A DNA stretch of 64,000 nucleotides from Atlantibacter hermannii. GTDB taxonomy: Bacteria > Pseudomonadota > Gammaproteobacteria > Enterobacterales > Enterobacteriaceae. Every line of letters starts with the position of its first letter. The first letter of the stretch is position 1. Below, piece after piece: positions 31,410 to 39,703 of the stretch. The position numbers were made by a program, and so were the translations under genes. The DNA lies in NCBI RefSeq assembly GCF_009907385.1, contig NZ_JAAATR010000003.1, positions 1 to 64,000 of the forward strand. Direction: 5' to 3'. The notes under the pieces were generated by a model, which saw only the letters and a program-made list of their open reading frames with translations, did no database searches and was not told the origin of the DNA.

Positions 31410-31699
31410 AGCAGCCATCCTTATCACACAGCGTAAATTTCGCTTAAGGTGTTTTAGTCCCGCACGACGCCGCGTGGAATTGTGTTTTCTGGTTATTTAT
31501 TTATGTTAATTGTTTTCTGTGATCGGATTAACTCATTGATATTTAAATTAATTAGTTTTAATAACGGATAGATTTTTTATATTCATACGGTAGATGTTTT
31601 TTGTTTACGGGTAAGGTGAGAAAAAAGAACGCAGCGGGTATTGGTAAGCGCCTGAAACGCGCCTATAATGCGCCGGCCTCCATGTAGCAATGAAGGCTC
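31410..31699. other. AT-rich region between yicJ and selC
   Basis: About 290 bases without an ORF, holding the divergent promoters of yicJI (minus) and selC (plus). A TATAAT sequence at about 31662-31667 lies near the position expected for the selC -10 element. Nothing else is recognisable. Confidence 0.5.
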
Positions 31700-31794
31700 G
31701 GAAGATCGTCGTCTCCGGTGAGGCGGCTGGACTTCAAATCCAGTTGGGGTCGCCAGCGATCCCGGGCAGGTTCGACTCCTGTGATCTTCCGCCA
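31700..31794 (+). tRNA. selC: tRNA-Sec (anticodon UCA)
   Basis: 95 nt including an encoded CCA. It starts GGAAGATCGTCGTCTCCGGT and ends GTGATCTTCCGCCA, with the anticodon TCA at 31734-31736 in GGACTTCAAATCC. The long extra arm and 8-bp acceptor are typical of SelC. Compared with E. coli selC as I recall it, the long arm has a paired C-to-T and G-to-A change, which keeps the helix. It decodes the UGA in fdoG. selC is a classic island insertion site, and a rhuM remnant lies immediately downstream. Confidence 0.98.
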
Positions 31795-31943
31795 CTTTTA
31801 TCGCTTTCCGCTTGATTAATTCCTCCTGTTTTCAGAAAAGATTTCCAGCAAATAAACACATCACTGGCGATGAGTTTCATCCAGGTTCTCTGTCATATAT
31901 TGCCACTATGACGTTTTTAGCCCGGATAACGCGGAGGCGGTAC

Positions 31944-32333
31944 ATGGAAGATAAACATTTAACGCAACCCCCAGCAGGTGAGTTTCTTATGTTTACCCGT
32001 GGTGACGGGAAAGTACGCATTGATTGCCGATTCGAAAGCGATACGCTGTGGCTCTCTCAGTCTATGATCTGCGAACTGTACGGCAAAGCCAAAGCAACGA
32101 TCAGCGAGCATATTAAAAAAATCTTTGCAGAAGATGAACTCGACGAGAATTAAGCGGGACCAGTTTCTGCAACTTAATGATCGTAATGTTTGCAGGGAGC
32201 CGGAAACAGCAGCAAAAAGATAGCTGATAATAAGGTAAAGGCGGAATATTTTCTGTTTGCTGAACAGCGGCGGAAGTTAAAAGAGGCTAAAGGGGAAAAA
32301 GAGATTTCAAGGTTATCAGGCTGGGAAAATTAA
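31944..32333 (+). pseudogene. rhuM: rhuM-family gene, internally deleted and frameshifted
   Basis: The 5' part (31944-32153, ATG with GGAGG upstream) encodes PPAGEFLMFTRGDGKVRIDC, LWLSQSMICELYGKAKATIS and EHIKKIFAEDELDEN, the N-terminus of RhuM-family proteins. It stops at TAA. The 3' remnant appears in another frame: RDQFLQLNDRNV, a frame change, then GAGNSSKKIADNKVKAEYFL, FAEQRRKLKEAKGEKEIS and a TAA at 32331. The central part is missing. In Salmonella rhuM lies in SPI-3 at selC, the same chromosomal site. The function of RhuM is poorly known; related proteins carry Bro-N/Fic-like regions. Confidence 0.7.
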
Positions 32334-32613
32334 GCCGCAGGGCGGAGACATCCACACACCGCAAATTACCCTTTCCGGTAAATAGCTCAGCGAGGCGGAG
32401 TGTGAACCCAACATTGCACTGTAAAAATCAGCGATGGCTGCCTGATGATTATGGCGATGAATTCGCGTGAAGAAGAATGACTCGCCGAGTGAGAAACCAC
32501 ACACGGCAAACTGACGGAAATGAAACGCTCGATCGGCAACGTATTTAAAGCCGCCTGATTAAGCCATAGGGCAGGCGGAAAGCCTGCCTTAATCTCCCCT
32601 CAGTTTTAAACAT
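32334..32613. other. Non-coding accessory DNA after the rhuM remnant
   Basis: About 280 bases of probable island debris. A stretch ending near 32556 can be read as GKLTEMKRSIGNVFKAA, which resembles the tail of some mobile-element protein, but I cannot identify it. A short GC inverted repeat (AGGCGG/CCGCCT-like, 32548-32590) sits at the end, next to the convergent GGDEF-EAL gene. Confidence 0.4.
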
Positions 32614-35196
32614 TTAAACACCAAGCTCTACATTAAAATCGATGTTATCCAGCGCCACAGGGCGTCCGATAAAATACCCCTGCGCCTCATCGCACTGGTA
32701 CTCTTTTAGCCGTGTTAACTGCTCTGCCGTTTCCACGCCTTCGGCGGTTATCGCCAGTGAATAGGCTTTGCCGAGGCCAATAATATTCTCAACAATAATT
32801 TTGGCGTTGTCAGATTCCTCCATGGCGAAGACAAAGGATTTATCCAACTTAATCCCGTCAAACGGGAAACGTTTCAGATAGCTTAGCGCCGAGTACCCTG
32901 TGCCAAAATCATCAATCAAGAAACGCACGCCGATCTCTTTTAACGCCGTCATCGTTTCCAGCGTAGTATCCGGGTTGGATAGCGTAACGCTCTCGGTTAT
33001 TTCCAGCTCCAGCCGTGACGGCTCAAGCCCGGTTTTTTGCAGAATGGCTTTTACCCGCTTCGCCAGGCCGCCGGTATTAAATTCCACCGCCGAAATATTT
33101 ACCGAAATCTTTAAATCCGGCGCAAGGCGCAAACCATCGAGGCAGGCTTTTTCCAGCACCCTGTCGCTCATATCGATAATCAGGCCCGTCTCTTCCGCGA
33201 GCGGAATAAACTGATCGGGCATCAGCAATCCCAGGCGCGGATGCTGCCAGCGGACCAGCGCTTCTACGGCAGCGACACGCGAGGTTTTAATATCGTAACG
33301 CGGCTGATAAACCAGCTGGAATTGCCCTTCGCTCAACGCTTCGCGAAACTCCTTTTCCATTTCCCGACGCTGAATTAAATACTCGCCCATATCCGGCTTG
33401 TAAAATACCCAGTTATTACGTCCGGAATTTTTCGCTTTATATAATGCGATATCGGAATAACGAATCAGATCGCTGGCATCCATGGCATCCTGCGGCGCTA
33501 ACGCAATACCCATGCTCACGCTAATATGCACGTCGTTGCCGTTAACCTGGAAAGGACGGCTTATTTCAGTGGTAATGCGCTGACAGAGCGTCTCAATATC
33601 TTTCTCAACATAAATATCCGGCAGGATCAGGATGAATTCATCGCCACCCTGCCGGGCGACAAGATCGACTTTACGGGTACAGGCGCGTAACCGGCTGGCG
33701 ACCTCATTCAATAATTCATCACCGGCGTTATGCCCGAATAAGTCATTAACGGGCTTGAATTTATCGAGGTCGAGGCTAATCATGGCCAGCGGATGTGCCG
33801 GATCGGGCAGCGAGCGCAGCTTACCCTCTAAAAACTCTTTCATTCTTAACCGGTTAGGCAATCCCGTTAACTCATCATGACGCGATAAATATTCCACGCG
33901 TTCCTGCGCTTCGACTTCCAGCGTCACATCGGTGACCGTGCCGCGAAAGCCCATCGAACCGTCATCCATGATGGTGCGTTTCGCCACCAGGTTACAGTAA
34001 CGTTGATGGCCCAGCGCGGAAAAATAGCGGGCCTTCTTGATGGTGAACGTCCCGCCAGCCTGCGGGTTAAGCAGCCATTGCGTAAACGCGATTTTATCTC
34101 TGGGGATAAAATCCAGCATGCTTCTCCCAAGCCAGCTTTCTGAATGATGGCCGGTAATGCCGGAAAAGCGGTCAGACAGCCACGTCAGGCGCGACTGGCT
34201 GTCCGCTTCCCAAATCCAGTCCGTGGTGGCTTCGATGACATCGCGAAAACGCCGTTCGCTTGCCGCCAGCGCCTGGCGGCTCTGCTCCAGGAGAAACACG
34301 TTCTCATCGTTTCTTTGCGCTTTGATTATCGCGTTGCGTCGCATTACCCAGGTGAACGTCACGGTCAACAGCATCAGCAGGAGGATTAACGGCAGCTCCC
34401 GGCTCATAAGCTCCCTGCCGGGATTATCGCTTCGCCATTCCACCAGTACATTACCGCGATCGATGGGCAGAATAATCTGCGCCTCCCGGTAATTTGGTTT
34501 GCTCTGCGACATGCTGCCGTAGGTATGCGCATCCTGGATGCCGTATTCATTACCCATTTGTCGCATTTTGGCGGGTGTCAGCACATCCACGAAGACCATC
34601 ATCGAGGCATTGCCCACTACTGGCGTTATGCTTTCGTCATCCCCTGCCGTGATCCAGGCCGCCGCCAGTAAAGTCAGTTGACCGTTAGCCATCAGCAACC
34701 GTGAGACGGCTTTGCCCCGGCTTTGTGCGAGATCGTTGATTAACTCGGCGGTGACATTCCGATTCAGCCATTTCTCGAAAGCCTGGCTTACAAGACGCCC
34801 CTCAATCACGCTGTAGCGGGTTTCACCGGTCGGGGAAAGCACAAATACGCCTTCGTAGTGATAGTTAGTGTAAAGCGACTCGCCAAGGTTTTGGCTATCC
34901 CACGCCCATTGCACGTTAACCTGCTTATGAAGATGGTTATACGCCTCTCCCCAGTCGGCGTTATCGGTCAAATTGGAGCGAATTTTTTCCTGCCGATTGG
35001 CGAGGGCCTTTTGCAAAAGCACGCTGCTGCGGGCATCCGCCTTTTCGTTCAGATTGTCGGCAATATAAAAAAGACTCACAATCGCTGCCAGAAAAAGAGA
35101 ACTCAGCAACGCCACGGTGATAATAAATGTCTTTTTTACTATCCCGCTGGTTTCCCCTGAAACACTGCTTACTTTATTAAGACGCTGCCAGTTCAT
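32614..35196 (-). CDS. Membrane c-di-GMP enzyme: CHASE4-PAS-GGDEF-EAL
   Basis: 860 residues from the ATG at 35196 (MNWQRLNKVSSV, GATGGAAAA upstream); the frame stays open to 35268. TM1 is at about 23-45, then a periplasmic CHASE4-like sensor (EGVFVLSPTGETRYSVIEGR), TM2 near 270-290, and a PAS domain (WIWEADSQSRLTWLSDRFSG). The GGDEF at about residue 517 is intact (ARQGGDEF), with an RxxD inhibitory site (RKVD) five residues before it. The EAL domain (about 645-855) is intact (EALVRW, DDFGTGYSALSYLKRF, AEGVETAEQL). It can potentially make and degrade c-di-GMP in response to a periplasmic signal. Accessory gene near selC. Confidence 0.9.
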   Translation of the reverse strand: MNWQRLNKVSSVSGETSGIVKKTFIITVALLSSLFLAAIVSLFYIADNLNEKADARSSVLLQKALANRQEKIRSNLTDNADWGEAYNHLHKQVNVQWAWDSQNLGESLYTNYHYEGVFVLSPTGETRYSVIEGRLVSQAFEKWLNRNVTAELINDLAQSRGKAVSRLLMANGQLTLLAAAWITAGDDESITPVVGNASMMVFVDVLTPAKMRQMGNEYGIQDAHTYGSMSQSKPNYREAQIILPIDRGNVLVEWRSDNPGRELMSRELPLILLLMLLTVTFTWVMRRNAIIKAQRNDENVFLLEQSRQALAASERRFRDVIEATTDWIWEADSQSRLTWLSDRFSGITGHHSESWLGRSMLDFIPRDKIAFTQWLLNPQAGGTFTIKKARYFSALGHQRYCNLVAKRTIMDDGSMGFRGTVTDVTLEVEAQERVEYLSRHDELTGLPNRLRMKEFLEGKLRSLPDPAHPLAMISLDLDKFKPVNDLFGHNAGDELLNEVASRLRACTRKVDLVARQGGDEFILILPDIYVEKDIETLCQRITTEISRPFQVNGNDVHISVSMGIALAPQDAMDASDLIRYSDIALYKAKNSGRNNWVFYKPDMGEYLIQRREMEKEFREALSEGQFQLVYQPRYDIKTSRVAAVEALVRWQHPRLGLLMPDQFIPLAEETGLIIDMSDRVLEKACLDGLRLAPDLKISVNISAVEFNTGGLAKRVKAILQKTGLEPSRLELEITESVTLSNPDTTLETMTALKEIGVRFLIDDFGTGYSALSYLKRFPFDGIKLDKSFVFAMEESDNAKIIVENIIGLGKAYSLAITAEGVETAEQLTRLKEYQCDEAQGYFIGRPVALDNIDFNVELGV

Positions 35197-35328
35197 TTTT
35201 CCATCGCTTAACGGGTGAGTATAAGTTTGCCCGCAAAATGACCTTAAAGGTAAAAACAGTATCGGCAAAACCTGGCATTTGTTTGGTGTCCGCTATCTGT
35301 TTTGCTAACTTGATCATCTCCTGACAGC

Positions 35329-36294
35329 TTACTGCGGCGGCCTTTTTCGTCTCTCGGCAAAGGTTGTTCTGCTGGAAAGCTCCAGCATCGCCATCAGTGA
35401 GCCATGCGTCGAGGGTTCATAAGGGGTCAGGCCATAGGCGTAGTTAATATGGTAGGATTTTTTTGATTTATTATTAAAATCATCCATAAAAGATAGCAGA
35501 TTAAACAGGTAACGCTCCTCGGCATTGTTCACGTCATGTTCCAGCAATACAGCAAAGTCACCCCGCCCTAAATACGCTCCCGTATCATGCTTTTTCAGCG
35601 ATGATTTTATATAGCCTGAAAAGACTTTCAGGATAGCGTCGGCTTCTTTATCGCCCAAAACATCCCGGATCGATTTAAGATTATCAATTTCCAAATAAAT
35701 AAGGCTGAACGGAAGCTGGTATCGGGTAAATTGCTCAAACCGTTTTTGACCCAGTTTCAGAAAGCTTTGCTTATTCATAAGCTCGGTAACGTTATCCGCC
35801 ATGGTCTTGCTGATAATAAGAAACTCATCTTCAACAATCGCAGCAAAATCAATCAGCGCATTCGCTTCTTCCATTGAAAAATCGCGAGGAACACTGTCAA
35901 CGATACAGAGCGTGCCGGCAATCATGCCGTCCGGCAACCGTACCGTATATCCGGCATAGAAACGCACGTGCGGCTCGCCGGTTACGAAAGGATTATCGTG
36001 GAATCGTTGATCTTTCAGGGTATCTTTGACCACAAACACCCCTTCTGACAGGATGGCATGGGCGCAAAAAGAGGTGCTGCGCGGGGTTTCCCGTATATCG
36101 ACACCCGCGCTGGACAGCACCCATTGCCGCTCCCTGTCGAGTAAACTTAGCGAGGCCACGGGCACATTAAAGGTTAATTTCATCAGACGCGTCAGTCTGT
36201 CGAATCTTTCATCGTTATTTTTATCCAGCAGATCAATTAAATAGAGTGACTTAAGGCGTTCTGCTTCATTGGGTGGCGTTTCAGGAAATATCAT
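35329..36294 (-). CDS. GAF-domain protein with degenerate GGDEF
   Basis: 321 residues from the ATG at 36294 (MIFPETPPNEAERLKSLY); in-frame ATGs at 36315 and 36369 are alternatives with weak RBS. Residues about 20-160 form a GAF domain (FNVPVASLSLLDRERQWVLS, TSFCAHAIL, RFYAGYTVRLPDGMIAGTLC). Residues about 170-310 are a GGDEF fold (SLIYLEIDNLKSIRDVLGDK) in which the signature is YLGRGDFAVLL (GRGDF), so the catalytic residues are lost. It is probably not a cyclase; it may be a sensor, GTP-binding or regulatory partner. It is 132 bases upstream of the start of the CHASE4-GGDEF-EAL gene, in the same direction. Confidence 0.85.
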   Translation of the reverse strand: MIFPETPPNEAERLKSLYLIDLLDKNNDERFDRLTRLMKLTFNVPVASLSLLDRERQWVLSSAGVDIRETPRSTSFCAHAILSEGVFVVKDTLKDQRFHDNPFVTGEPHVRFYAGYTVRLPDGMIAGTLCIVDSVPRDFSMEEANALIDFAAIVEDEFLIISKTMADNVTELMNKQSFLKLGQKRFEQFTRYQLPFSLIYLEIDNLKSIRDVLGDKEADAILKVFSGYIKSSLKKHDTGAYLGRGDFAVLLEHDVNNAEERYLFNLLSFMDDFNNKSKKSYHINYAYGLTPYEPSTHGSLMAMLELSSRTTFAERRKRPPQ

Positions 36295-36815
36295 ATTTTT
36301 TCTCGAGCATGGCATCTTTACTTTATTTATCTTAGGCGAGATATAAAGAGATGGGCAACTTGATTTCATTAACAGTGTGATAGTCGTGAATATTTAAACA
36401 AGAGAATAATAAGTGATCATAACTTATTTAGGATAGGGAGACAGAACCCGTTTTATTTTTGCTGCAACAAATAAAAACCATCATTACCAATGATAATAAT
36501 TTACATTAGATTAGTTATATTTGATATATCTTCCCGTGCACATTACTCATCCTCTTATTACTGACTATATTATCCCACTCACGATGTCTGTCATCCTCTG
36601 ATATTCACAACCTGTTTTAAATACAGTTGTTCACTGTTATATGAGCATTGTTTTGCTTACCCGCCACGCTGTCACCTGAATCTCAATGCGCCGGATCCAC
36701 AATCAACGCTTTCGCCACTGCGCTCAGTTTATTTTCCTGAACATTCCAATAACTGATGCGAACCGACGCAGCTTTGCTACAGTTTTCTGATGTCGTTGAG
36801 TTTCAGGAACCGCAC
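36295..36815. other. AT-rich intergenic region
   Basis: About 520 bases with no credible gene. It includes the upstream region of the leftward GAF-GGDEF gene and the promoter of the rightward 177-residue gene. The AT content is much higher than in the flanking genes. I see no tRNA, CRISPR or IS end. Confidence 0.5.
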
Positions 36816-37349
36816 ATGAAAATCGCTTGTCTGGGTTGGGGATCCCTTATCTGGAAACCAGAAAATTTACCCGTTGTCGGAGAATGGAAAACCGACGGTC
36901 CAATGCTGCCTGTGGAGTTCTCCCGGGTCAGCGACGGCGGTGAGCTGGCAACAGCGATCTGCGTTAATGCTGCGCCCGTTCAGGTGCTCTGGGCCTGGCT
37001 GGACATTGAAGATGTCACTGTCGCATGCGATGAACTGCGCCAGCGCGAGGGTATCGATGAAGATCGCGTAGACGGAATCGGGTTACTGATCATAGACGAC
37101 GCGCCGGAAGGCGAGCTGGCGGAATGGGCGCAACAACGCGGGATCGAAGCCGTGGTCTGGACGGCGCTGCCGGTAAGAAGCGCGGAAATGGAAGGCCGGG
37201 CACCAACGGTTACGGAAGCCGTGGCGTATCTCGATAGCCTGACAGGCGATACGCGCGAGCACGCGCGGGAGTATATTCAACGCGTTCCTCAACAGATCGA
37301 TACGGTCTATCGCCGGGCAATCGTCGAGGCGCTGGACTGGAAGCCATGA
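36816..37349 (+). CDS. Conserved protein with a gamma-glutamylcyclotransferase-like N-terminus
   Basis: 177 residues. The start MKIACLGWGSLIWKPENLP at 36816 has AGGAA upstream; the in-frame extension to 36756 is not convincing. LGWGSLIW recalls the YGS(L)-type nucleotide/substrate loop of the GGCT-like fold, and PVEFSRVSDGGELATAICVN follows as in such proteins. The C-terminal half (APTVTEAVAYLDSLTGDTRE) is helical. A glutathione-related or gamma-glutamyl activity is possible but unproven. It converges with yciF across a bidirectional terminator-like hairpin. Confidence 0.65.
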   Translation: MKIACLGWGSLIWKPENLPVVGEWKTDGPMLPVEFSRVSDGGELATAICVNAAPVQVLWAWLDIEDVTVACDELRQREGIDEDRVDGIGLLIIDDAPEGELAEWAQQRGIEAVVWTALPVRSAEMEGRAPTVTEAVAYLDSLTGDTREHAREYIQRVPQQIDTVYRRAIVEALDWKP

Positions 37350-37351
37350 CA

Positions 37352-37378
37352 AAACGGCCTGCTTACGCAGGCCCGCTT
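37352..37378 (-). terminator. Terminator of the yciF-like gene
   Basis: On the minus strand GGGCCTGC-GTAA-GCAGGCC-GTTTTGT, a 7-bp GC stem and T-rich tail just after the stop at 37384. It probably also separates the convergent rightward gene. Confidence 0.7.
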
Positions 37379-37383
37379 TGCTG

Positions 37384-37863
37384 CTATTTATTACCTTCCG
37401 CGATACCAGTCAGTTTGGTATCGGTGGCTTTCTCTTCATTGAGCGTCTCTTCCAGCAGCTTAGCTGCTTCTTTATAGCCCAGCTTCAGCGCCAGGGTACG
37501 CAGCGTACCGTAGGAAGCGATCTCGTAGTGCTCCACTTTCTGCGCGGCACCGATAAGCCCTTCATCACGCAGAGTACCCGCTTCCACCGATTCGATGATC
37601 TCCTGCGCCTCTTCAACCAGGCCTTCCAGCGCATGGCATTTCATGCGGCGGATACGAACGCCTTCTGTTAACTCAACCAGCTGGTCGATACGCTCAATCT
37701 GGCCGCGGGTCTCTTCAAGGTGCGCCTCAAACGCCGCTTTCAGATTTTTATCGGTTGCTGCACGAGCCATTTTAGGAAGCGCACGGGTAATCTGTTTTTC
37801 CGCGCTGTAAATATCTGACAGTTCGTGAATAAATAGATCTTCAAGTGTCTTAACTGAAGGCAT
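37384..37863 (-). CDS. yciF: YciF-like ferritin-fold stress protein (DUF892)
   Basis: 159 residues, four-helix ferritin-like. YciF features are TLEDLFIHELSDIYSAEKQI, AFEAHLEETRGQIERID, RRMKCHALEGLVEEAQEI and AAQKVEHYEIASYGTLRTLA, with Glu and His residues placed for a diiron-like site. E. coli YciF is an uncharacterised protein of the sigma-S and osmotic-stress-induced yciGFE operon. A yciG-like gene lies 221 bases upstream in the same direction. No yciE follows. Confidence 0.88.
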   Translation of the reverse strand: MPSVKTLEDLFIHELSDIYSAEKQITRALPKMARAATDKNLKAAFEAHLEETRGQIERIDQLVELTEGVRIRRMKCHALEGLVEEAQEIIESVEAGTLRDEGLIGAAQKVEHYEIASYGTLRTLALKLGYKEAAKLLEETLNEEKATDTKLTGIAEGNK

Positions 37864-38084
37864 AATATATTCCTCGTCTCGTCATCTTTGCCGTTACGGT
37901 TAATTATGGTGCATAAAAAACGGCACCCCTTTTCACTGAACGCACACTTTCTGCGTAAGGGATACCGTTTGTATGCTTCGCTTAATAAACAATTAAGCAG
38001 ATAATAGAAATAACCTTCATTTAATTATGTAATTAAACGACTGCTCATTTCAAAGATGGGTTAACTCACCCAACGGTATCAGGC
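37864..38084 (-). other. Intergenic region between the yciG-like and yciF-like genes
   Basis: 221 bases with an imperfect inverted repeat, AACGGCACCCCTT ... AAGGGATACCGTT (about 37919-37971), and an AT-rich segment closer to yciG. This may be a processing site or separate promoter; the wide gap suggests yciF is not strictly coupled to yciG. Confidence 0.4.
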
Positions 38085-38252
38085 CTAACGGCTGCCGCCG
38101 CTGCTTTTACCGCCTTTTTTCCCCGCTTCGGATGCTTTCTGCGGGTCATTTTTGAAATTACCGCCGCTGTTTTGACCGCCTTTTTTACCGGCGTCAGAAG
38201 CACGCTGTTTATCTTCTGCAAAATTACCTGAACCGCCACGATGCTGAGTCAT
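38085..38252 (-). CDS. yciG: YciG-like KGG-repeat stress protein
   Basis: 55 residues, starting MTQHRGGSGNFAEDKQRASD at 38252 with GAGGAAATTATT upstream. Two copies of the KGG motif are visible: DAGKKGGQNSGGNFKNDPQK and EAGKKGGKSSGGSR. Length and sequence match E. coli YciG, a small hydrophilic protein induced by sigma-S and linked to stress and motility. The role is known only loosely. In-frame codons upstream to 38315 are not needed. Confidence 0.88.
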   Translation of the reverse strand: MTQHRGGSGNFAEDKQRASDAGKKGGQNSGGNFKNDPQKASEAGKKGGKSSGGSR

Positions 38253-38614
38253 AATAATTTCCTCATTATGTTTTGGTGAAAGTTTTAATAAAGTGGGAAG
38301 CGTTATTCCCGTCAAGCAGTGTTAACTATAGCCTGCATCACACTTCGCGCAAGAATAAAATCCACTGCCGTCAGGTAATATATCCTGCAAATAAGATTTA
38401 TCTCAGCATTAAATATGTGGACAAAAAATCTAACTCCTTAGAATTGGGTGATTTTAATAATTTTTAATATTTCTGGAGATCATATTTCGATAAAATCAAT
38501 CTAAATATTCGTTCTTAAAAAAATCATCTATCAGTATTTCTTATAGTTTCCAGAAATATATCCTGTATCCGTTCTCTCTAAACGGCTGTCGCCAGTCGTC
38601 CGATCCCATGGTAA
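38253..38614. other. AT-rich intergenic region upstream of the ParD-like gene
   Basis: About 360 bases between divergent yciG and the ParD-like/map pair. Strongly AT-rich, with no ORF I would call. It should contain the promoters of both transcription units. Confidence 0.5.
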
Positions 38615-38640
38615 TATACGAAACGTATATGATTCGTATA
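38615..38640. promoter_or_regulatory. Inverted-repeat operator before the ParD-like gene
   Basis: TATACGAA-ACGTATATGA-TTCGTATA, an 8-bp perfect inverted repeat with a 10-base spacer, ending 8 bases before the ATG at 38649. It overlaps TATAAT-like promoter sequence. The design suits a self-repressing DNA-binding antitoxin such as ParD. Confidence 0.65.
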
Positions 38641-38648
38641 GGTGACCT

Positions 38649-38897
38649 ATGGGTATCGTTAAGATCTCTGATCTGATGCATGAAAATCTGCGTGTCGCCA
38701 GCAACGCCATGAGCCGCTCCATCAACGCCCAGGCGGAACACTGGATGAAAATCGGCATGCTGGCGGAACTCTATCCGCATCTTACCCACCAGCAGCTGGC
38801 CCGCGCGCTGGTGCAGGCGGAACTAAAAGGCGGTGTGGATATCACCGCGTTACTGGATGACACGCTTCCCGAAACCAAAGAGGGTGCCGCGCAATGA
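38649..38897 (+). CDS. ParD-like antitoxin-family protein
   Basis: 82 residues: MGIVKISDLMHENLRVASNA, then MSRSINAQAEHWMKIGMLAE, PHLTHQQLARALVQAEL. The short beta strand, helix, SINAQAEHWMKIG helix and trailing acidic tail resemble ParD_like proteins (ribbon-helix-helix, PF11903 by memory). It sits behind a palindromic operator and overlaps the next gene, a methionine aminopeptidase, by four bases (ATGA). No ParE toxin is adjacent. The usual ParD partner is replaced by an aminopeptidase, so the pair may be TA-like or a regulator-enzyme unit; this is inference. Confidence 0.75.
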   Translation: MGIVKISDLMHENLRVASNAMSRSINAQAEHWMKIGMLAELYPHLTHQQLARALVQAELKGGVDITALLDDTLPETKEGAAQ

Positions 38898-39676
38898 CTA
38901 TCGTTTTGCATACCCAGCAGGAAATTGAAATGGCGCGCGCCGCAGGCCATGCCGCCGCGAAGGTGCTGGAGATGATCGCACCCTATGTGCGCCCGGGCAT
39001 CTCCACCGATGAGATTGACCGGATCTGCCATGACTATCTGGTTAACGAGCTAAAAGTGATCCCGGCGAATATCGGCTACCACGGCTACACCAAAACGGTG
39101 TGTACCTCGGTCAATCATGTGGTGTGCCACGGCATTCCCTCCGACAAACTGCTGAAGGCGGGCGATATCGTCAATATCGATGTGGCGATTATCAAAGAGG
39201 GCTGGTACGGCGATACCAGCCGCATGTACTTTGTGGGCGAACCGTCGATCCGGGCGCGTCGCCTGGTGGATGTCACCTACGATTCCATGGTGGCGGGCAT
39301 TAAAACCGTGCGTCCGGGCGCCACGCTCGGCGATATCGGCGCGGCGATCCAGCGCGTGGCGGAAGACGCCGGTTTCTCAGTGGTACGTGAATATTGCGGG
39401 CACGGCGTGGGGCGTGAATACCACGATGAACCGCAGATCCTGCATTACGGCACGCCAGGCACCGGCATTGTGCTGGAGCCGGGGATGATTTTTACTATCG
39501 AACCGATGATCAACGCCGGTAAACCCGCCACCAGCGTGCTGAGCGACGGCTGGACGGTGGTGACCAAGGACCGTTCGCTGTCGGCCCAGTGGGAGCATAC
39601 CGTGGCGGTGACCGACACCGGGTATGACCTGCTCACCCCCTGGCCGGACGGCGTCGGCAACTACGCGCCGCTGTAA
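38894..39676 (+). CDS. map: Type I methionine aminopeptidase paralogue
   Basis: 260 residues. It removes N-terminal Met from proteins. All five metal ligands are present, aligned with E. coli Map: D96, D107, H170, E203 and E234 (NIDVAIIKEGWYGDTS, CGHGVGREYHDEPQ, FTIEPMINAG, QWEHTVAV). The substrate His is H79 (CHGIP) and the catalytic His H177, so it should be active. The housekeeping map of enterics lies near rpsB-tsf and is expected elsewhere, making this a second copy. It is translationally coupled to the ParD-like gene. The C-terminus (PWPDGVGNYAPL) differs from the housekeeping enzyme. Confidence 0.9.
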   Translation: MTIVLHTQQEIEMARAAGHAAAKVLEMIAPYVRPGISTDEIDRICHDYLVNELKVIPANIGYHGYTKTVCTSVNHVVCHGIPSDKLLKAGDIVNIDVAIIKEGWYGDTSRMYFVGEPSIRARRLVDVTYDSMVAGIKTVRPGATLGDIGAAIQRVAEDAGFSVVREYCGHGVGREYHDEPQILHYGTPGTGIVLEPGMIFTIEPMINAGKPATSVLSDGWTVVTKDRSLSAQWEHTVAVTDTGYDLLTPWPDGVGNYAPL

Positions 39677-39703
39677 AAAAGCGCGCCCGGGGCGCGCTTT
39701 GCT
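39677..39703. terminator. Terminator between map and the ABC transporter operon
   Basis: AAAAAAGCGCGCC-CGG-GGCGCGCTTT, with A run before and T-rich sequence after the stem, so it can serve both convergent units. Confidence 0.8.

Noticed and set aside
32334-32613. Possible integrase or att repeat next to selC
   Set aside because: No integrase motif and no second copy of the selC 3' end found by eye in the window.
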